Assembly (NCBI GenBank): GCA_964388985.1
Contig: CAYMCJ010000031.1
Span: 1-12,087, forward strand
DNA from: CAYMCJ01 sp964388985
Lineage (GTDB): Bacteria; Patescibacteriota; Patescibacteriia; Patescibacteriales; CAYMCJ01
Reading direction: 5' to 3'
DNA length: 12,087 nucleotides
Shown here one piece after another: positions 11,956 through 12,087 of the stretch. Position 1 is the stretch's first letter; each line of letters starts with the position of its first letter. The notes under the pieces are model-generated. The model was given only the letters and a program-made list of their open reading frames with translations, ran no database searches and was not told where the DNA came from. The translations under genes and the position numbers were made by a program.

Positions 11956-12087
11956 GGAAAAAAAATAATTTAACTCGTGTATCAAGATTATTTTTAAATT
12001 AATTTGAAAATAAGAATTGATCTGCGAAGTCGCGAAGTTTGATAAGAGCTTAAGGGATAAGCAGAAGTACTTTGACAATTCAAATAA
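11956..12087. other. AT-rich edge, no gene seen
   Basis: No supported reading frame or strong fold. A TTGACA at 12072-12077 on the + strand could be the -35 box of a promoter continuing past the window, but its -10 region is not visible. Confidence 0.4.

Noticed and set aside
12072..12077. TTGACA at the right edge as a promoter
   Set aside because: Its -10 region would fall at or beyond the window end, so it cannot be supported.

Overview
The window reads as AT-rich genomic DNA from a member of the Patescibacteria (Candidate Phyla Radiation), most likely a Parcubacteria-like lineage. The grounds are the gene content (small core genes, a lipid-anchored beta-propeller, a four-helix-bundle protein, a TrmB-type regulator, a very large uncharacterised protein), the AATTAAAAATT-type spacers, and start codons without Shine-Dalgarno sequences. 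rseP ends in TGA, so the UGA=Gly code of Gracilibacteria/SR1 does not apply. The taxonomic call is an inference and cannot be made finer without a search.

Region 1 (1-5101, all +) is a conserved housekeeping run: the clamp-loader subunit holB behind a strong and probably leaderless promoter, a seven-Asp-box lipoprotein, ribosome recycling factor frr, a folded 109-bp interspersed repeat, the site-2 protease rseP, a four-helix-bundle protein and the short ribosome hibernation factor hpf. A likely terminator follows at 5143-5182.

Region 2 (5186-9924) holds a 1311-residue protein with its own promoter. It has an acidic start, a long charged helical body with a divergent internal duplication, and a GNAT acetyltransferase-like domain near the C-terminus. 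It meets a minus-strand TrmB-family regulator tail to tail, and the two stop codons share the four bases TTAA.

Region 3 (9925-11426) is about 1.5 kb with no convincing protein gene, and it is the most interesting part. Two strong sigma70-type promoters point away from each other: one leftward into trmB, one rightward. The rightward one (TTGACA-17-TATACT with an extended -10) drives about 1.1 kb that appears to be a large, heavily folded noncoding RNA. I can lay out more than a dozen mostly perfect helices by eye. The heptamer GAGAGAG occurs six times plus a near-copy, mostly in apical loops or bulges, and I saw no copy elsewhere in the window. The first predicted helix starts at the expected transcription start. 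I do not recognise the RNA as tmRNA, RNase P RNA, 6S, SRP RNA, a riboswitch or any ornate large RNA I know.

Region 4 (11371-11955, minus) is a hicBA toxin-antitoxin operon with promoter, 20-bp gene overlap and terminator, converging on the 3' end of the RNA. Positions 11956-12087 hold no gene I can support.

Together the window is a stable translation/replication/envelope block followed by an accessory segment: giant acetyltransferase-like protein, TrmB regulator, large structured RNA and toxin-antitoxin. A palindrome and repeated TTTGTCAAG elements at the promoters suggest, but do not prove, shared control.
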